From: Dictyophora rubrovolvata
Lineage: Eukaryota; Basidiomycota; Agaricomycetes; Phallales; Phallaceae
Assembly: GCA_029959195.1 (NCBI GenBank)
Contig: CP114117.1
Coordinates: 1-64,000, forward strand
Direction: 5' to 3'
DNA length: 64,000 nucleotides
The position numbers and the translations under genes were made by a program. The notes beneath the pieces were generated by a model. It made no database searches, was not told the origin of the DNA, and worked only from the letters and a program-made list of their open reading frames with translations. Below, in pieces: positions 59,826 to 64,000 of the stretch (position 1 is the stretch's first letter; every line of letters begins with the position of its first letter).

Positions 59826-62800
59826 TTAGCCGAATTGTAAGTCCAAATTCGGGAGAGTTGGTAGTAATTTCACAAGTAATTCATCAAGTTTGTAGGGTTT
59901 AATCTTCGACAAAAATAAATAAAAGGAAAAACAATAGATTAAATGAAACCGTACAAAAACGTCATCCATACCTGCGCTTTTAGCGCTTTCGACCTGTCCT
60001 GAACGCGCATTTCCTGTCAGAGCAAAGATGCGATTCCTTCCCTTCAGTTCACCTGACGTTTCTAGACGTCGAATCTCCCGAACTGCAGTCAAACCATCCC
60101 TATATGAAGGAGTAGCAACCTGAAGTCACAAGGATATTATGAACTAACTTACATCACAGGCATCTCACAATCCATCTAGATAAACATTCAATTAGTCAAA
60201 ACTTATTAAATCATGTTTATTGGTTTCACGCGCCAATATAACATCAAAAAGCCTCCCTTCAGCAGAGAGTGCTTTGATACAATCCAATGCTTGCTGACCA
60301 TTGGCAGCTAATGTCGTCAGAAAACCAGCGCCTTTGAGTTGGCGACTGAAGTAAAAATAAGCGCGGGTATAGCAGTTAATCGGCCAATCGCGTACTTCAA
60401 AATTGTCTAAAATTGAGGTGACAAACGAATCAGCCATCTTGTCGTAGATTATGGAGAGAAAATTATACCTGATTTATAAGATTGTCCTCCGTTATCAATA
60501 TGCTAGAAAACGTCAGAATGCATAGAAATAAGTATATTATGACTAAGGGTACGTACTGTCCGCGGGAACTCGGGGAAATGTTGCTAGACATTGGTGGTGA
60601 CTGATTGGTTTTCGTCCGAGCTATGTCGATTACGGTGTTGTTGTGGAAGATATCTGGATCTGACGCTTCTTCTGAATCAGGTCCCACAGGCGAATTCAAT
60701 GCTTGTATGAAGAACCGAAACGTGGCACCGTGGCCATAGACACTGTCAACCTATTGAATGTTGGCTTAGAGGATGAATGCCGATTTCCACCATGGAGTGC
60801 TTACGTCTATGCGACCATTCATTAAGTCACAAAGCTTCCTGGAAACGAATACTGCGAGAGTTAATAAAAAATTGATCTTGATCAGGAACAAATATTAACT
60901 GACATCCAAGGCCAGATCCTCCAAAAACGTCATGTGAATTCGATCCCTGTTGAAACCTAACCAAGGACGTGTTTAGGCATCCATTGATGCATATTCATTT
61001 ACTCCTACATACCTCTTGAACAGCAACGCCAGGTCATCGGGATGTAATCCAGGCCCAGAATCCTTGACGGAAATGTACAAATATATTGGGGCTGCAGGGT
61101 CTTCAGGGATTTTATCATCCAAAGGTGGCAAACATGTTCCTTCTCGAGGAGGGTCGAATGAAACGTCTACATTAACCTGGATTCTTCGTTCATCGACGCT
61201 TGTATCCTATTTCAGTGTCGCAAATTTCCTTGTGCTACCAGACACATGATAAACGTACCGCAAACTTTATCGCATTGGATAACAAATTCGTCAGCACTTG
61301 ACCTAATCGTGACTTGTCGGACCGAATCCTTCGAACGCGTAGTAGACGTATGGAATCGCCGAATATCAAATCAAGGCGTATTCGTTTCCTATATAATTAG
61401 CTAAATTAATGACTTCACAGGTATGGCACGAAAAGCCTACATTTTTAATTCGTTATGAAAAATTGACATTACTCTACGAATCTCGGGCACTAGCTCAAAT
61501 TCCGCTGGGTGAATCGACAAGACCTGCAGCTGAATTCGAGATAGTGAAAGCACATCATTGGCGATCCGTTCTAAAGATCGAGGTTGATATGCTGGATGTG
61601 ACTTGTTAAACAATAACCACCTACCCTGCGCTAGTCCACACTAAGATTTACCTCAGCAATTTCTTTGTGATAAAAGAAATGTATAACTCACCTGATAAAT
61701 TGAATCCAGAGCCTCTAGATCTTCGTCCATAACACCTAGCAAATCCCCCTCTGGAAGGAATCCTTGTCCTGTCTCTCGAGCTTTTTGCAATTTTTCACGA
61801 AGCCGGAACAGGTTTTCCTTTACAAGTGTACTGCAATTCAAGATGGCTGAGACCGGCTGTCGAAGTTCGTGGGATGTGACGTCAATCAGTAATTCCTGCG
61901 CTCGACGGCGTTCGTCAGCTTCCCTACGCCTTTCCTCAGCTTCTTCAGCCCGTTTGCGAGCAGTGACCTCTCGTTCCTGCACGTGGAGAAGCTTAGCAGC
62001 TTCATAAAGTCGTTGATCTGATATGTCCGTGATAGTGAAGAGTATGCCAGCTAATAATTGTTAGACCTTAAACACATCATAAGCTGAACGGACTCACCCC
62101 ATTCATTGTGTTCTATCCCGAGATGCACCACCTGACCTTTAGTCCATATTCCATTAAGCCAGCCTAATAACGAGGTAAGTGAGGCGTCATGAAAGAATAA
62201 TCTCGCTCACGAAATTCCAGGGATCCCTCCATCCGGTGATCTAAAGCCTTGCGCCAAAGGACGGTAACAGACTCGACGTCCGCGGGATGGACACTAACAA
62301 CATTTTCAAAAGCTAAAAGAAATGAAAAACAACCATGTACGATACCTCTCAATCCTTGGAGAGTCAATTTTAAACATGATTGCGGATATTAAAAAAAATC
62401 GACCTCACCAATCATTCAAAGGCAATCCAATCCTTCCTGTTATTTCCAACCACCGCGGGTTAGAATAAATAATTCTGGAGAGGGTATCAGTATTTTTGAC
62501 CGCAAAACAGCTCATGACTCACGATCCACGAGCATCGGTCCTAACAGAAATCATCATTATAAATATGACGACAACGATGTCGTAATACATACCGAACAAT
62601 TCCAATTGGTGAGACATCGGAAAGTATTTGGATTTCCCTTTGGCGTTCCCTACCAGAAATTAGTATCCTTATACGCTAGCAGCAAAAAAGCTATATACTC
62701 AAATCGGGCCTTGAACAAGTGGATGTGAATGTGGATGATTTACAAAATAAATTTAGTTTACCTCTAATTCAGTTCGACGCTTGCCTAGCTGCATTTGGAG

Positions 62801-64000
62801 ATGAACTCGAGCAACAAGTTCACGACCTTGGAAAGGTTTCGCGATATAACTAATGGTACCGATATTAATATTGAGTCATTTGTGGACAACATACTTACTC
62901 ATCAGCACCAGCCAACTAAGACATGCTTCAAAATCGGATACGCGAGCGAAACGTACTGACATACCAGACCATCGATTATAGCTTCTTCTCCAGCCTTTGC
63001 TGTCAGAAATATGATAGGCACAAGTCCTAATTTCATTCATCGCGAAAGTACAAGACCTATGTAGGAGCAGAAACGTACTAGTATAGGGTCGTTCTCGCAT
63101 CGCCTTCATCAACGCATAGCCATCGACAACTATGCAAAACATCGAAGAGTGTCCATTGTCGAACAAATTGCCACTTACAGGGCATCATGACATCCGTTAA
63201 GACAAGATTGGGTCGCAAACCCTTATCCATCAGCTCCAGTGCGTTCAGACCATTCGTAGCTTCTACGACAGTGCAGAATTCCACAAACCTGAAATTGACA
63301 GGTTACGATAGTCCAACAGAGAAATAGGCAAAAAGACCTACATAGTGCGTATAAACTGCGATGATGTCAATCAATCATTGTTCAACGTCAAAAGATGGAA
63401 AATGCCCACTTGCCTGTCGCATATCGCTGCTATCATCCACTAAGAGACGGGGCTTCAGATGGAGAAGATCAACATAAATATTGAACTATTCACCCAACAA
63501 AAGTATATCCGTTTTCACGAAAAATAACGTTGAATGATCCAACTTATTGACTTCATTGACCGTATCCGATCCTTCAATTGAAGTTGGTGATGATGTTGCT
63601 GTTCTGCTGTTCTGTACATCACTGGGATCCAACCAGTGTGTGGCTTCTTCCACGATACCTCTCGCATAATGCTGATGACGATGCTCCTCGGACATGGTAT
63701 CATGGACATGTGTAGGAGGTAGATGATCCCTCCCAAGAGGAATCTGAACAGTGAAGATGGAACCGTGTGAACCATCATGACTCTCGTTCTTTGTTCTCGA
63801 GGTAACACTCATGGAGCCCCCATGAAGACGAACGAGCTCCTAAAAATACATGTGAAAATCAGGACTGGAGGTTTTGATCTCGACATCCAAACCTTGGTTA
63901 AAGATAGTCCGATACCAGTACCTTCGTGACTACGGCTGACGGTCTGTAGTTGTCATTAAGCCTACTGCGGTCATATAAAAAGACGGAACACAAACTCACA
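59826..64000 (-). CDS. Dual hybrid histidine kinase, 3' part (runs off the right edge)
   Basis: Many exons on the minus strand; the last is 59826-59903, preceded by 59955-60099. In coding order from the right edge are the end of a HATPase domain (GSIFTVQIPLGRDHLPP, about 63720), a receiver domain (VDDSSDMRQ, then LRPNLVLTDVMMP with the phospho-acceptor Asp near 63195, KPFQGREL near 62840), a PAS-like region (about 62150-62600, NPRWLEI, SVHPADVESV), a charged coiled coil, HisKA with ELLIDVTSHELRQPVSAIL (about 61840-61900), a second HATPase (NLLSNAIKF, VKDSGPGLHPDDLALLFKRF, GGSGLGL), and a final receiver (ITEDNLINQ, MDCEMPVM, FALTGNA, KPYKLDELL). This matches the two-kinase hybrid class known in basidiomycetes, which signals by His-Asp phosphorelay. 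The N-terminus, sensor and first HisKA lie outside the window. Confidence 0.88.

Overview
The window reads as the left end of a filamentous basidiomycete chromosome, most likely an Agaricomycete. It begins with a C-strand telomere array. Nearly every gene is cut by many 50-70 nt GT-AG introns, and several genes belong to families common in mushroom-forming fungi (DUF6533 membrane protein, dual hybrid histidine kinase, DUF2786 protein). The telomere unit is CCCTAAA (TTTAGGG on the other strand), the plant-type unit rather than the TTAGGG usual for fungi. I recognised no retroelement, virus-like element, DNA transposon or CRISPR array.

0-3 kb is subtelomeric patchwork: the telomere, a short 10-mer repeat, a 3' exon of a proline-rich protein, a 3' fragment of a DUF202 membrane protein, a broken acidic/Gln-rich hypothetical gene and a 115-bp near-perfect palindrome. 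3-13 kb is ordinary core genome: a TPMT-type thiol methyltransferase, prephenate dehydrogenase (TYR1), an intron-containing tRNA-Thr(UGU), a phosphosulfolactate-synthase/HSA32-like protein, a small cysteine-rich secreted protein and a long PHD+SET (Set3-like) chromatin protein.

14-30 kb mixes intact and decaying genes: a TPR gene with an in-frame stop that could also be a splice acceptor, an APH-type phosphotransferase with a frame break, a conserved fragment with an in-frame stop, a large protein-kinase gene with DFS in place of DFG, a broken SRPK kinase, and an intact 9-exon DUF6533 membrane protein. 30-43 kb holds a 20-exon carnitine O-acetyltransferase and two paralogous MFS transporters with matching introns, in opposite orientation on either side of a glycerophosphocholine acyltransferase (GPC1) gene.

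44-64 kb holds a Ser/Pro-rich gene with a frame break, a tail-to-tail pair of paralogous cytochrome P450 genes that share all 15 intron positions, a DUF2786-family gene with a one-base frame break, an unrecognised fragment with an in-frame stop, a C2-domain protein, and the 3' part of a dual hybrid histidine kinase that runs off the right edge.

Exon coordinates were derived by hand from splice sites and reading phase. Where exons are listed the phases close. No similarity search was run, so family names rest on recognised motifs. Two patterns run through the window: local inverted duplication (MFS pair, P450 pair, palindrome) and single-base frame breaks in otherwise well-conserved genes, several of them in homopolymers, so consensus error must be separated from true decay.
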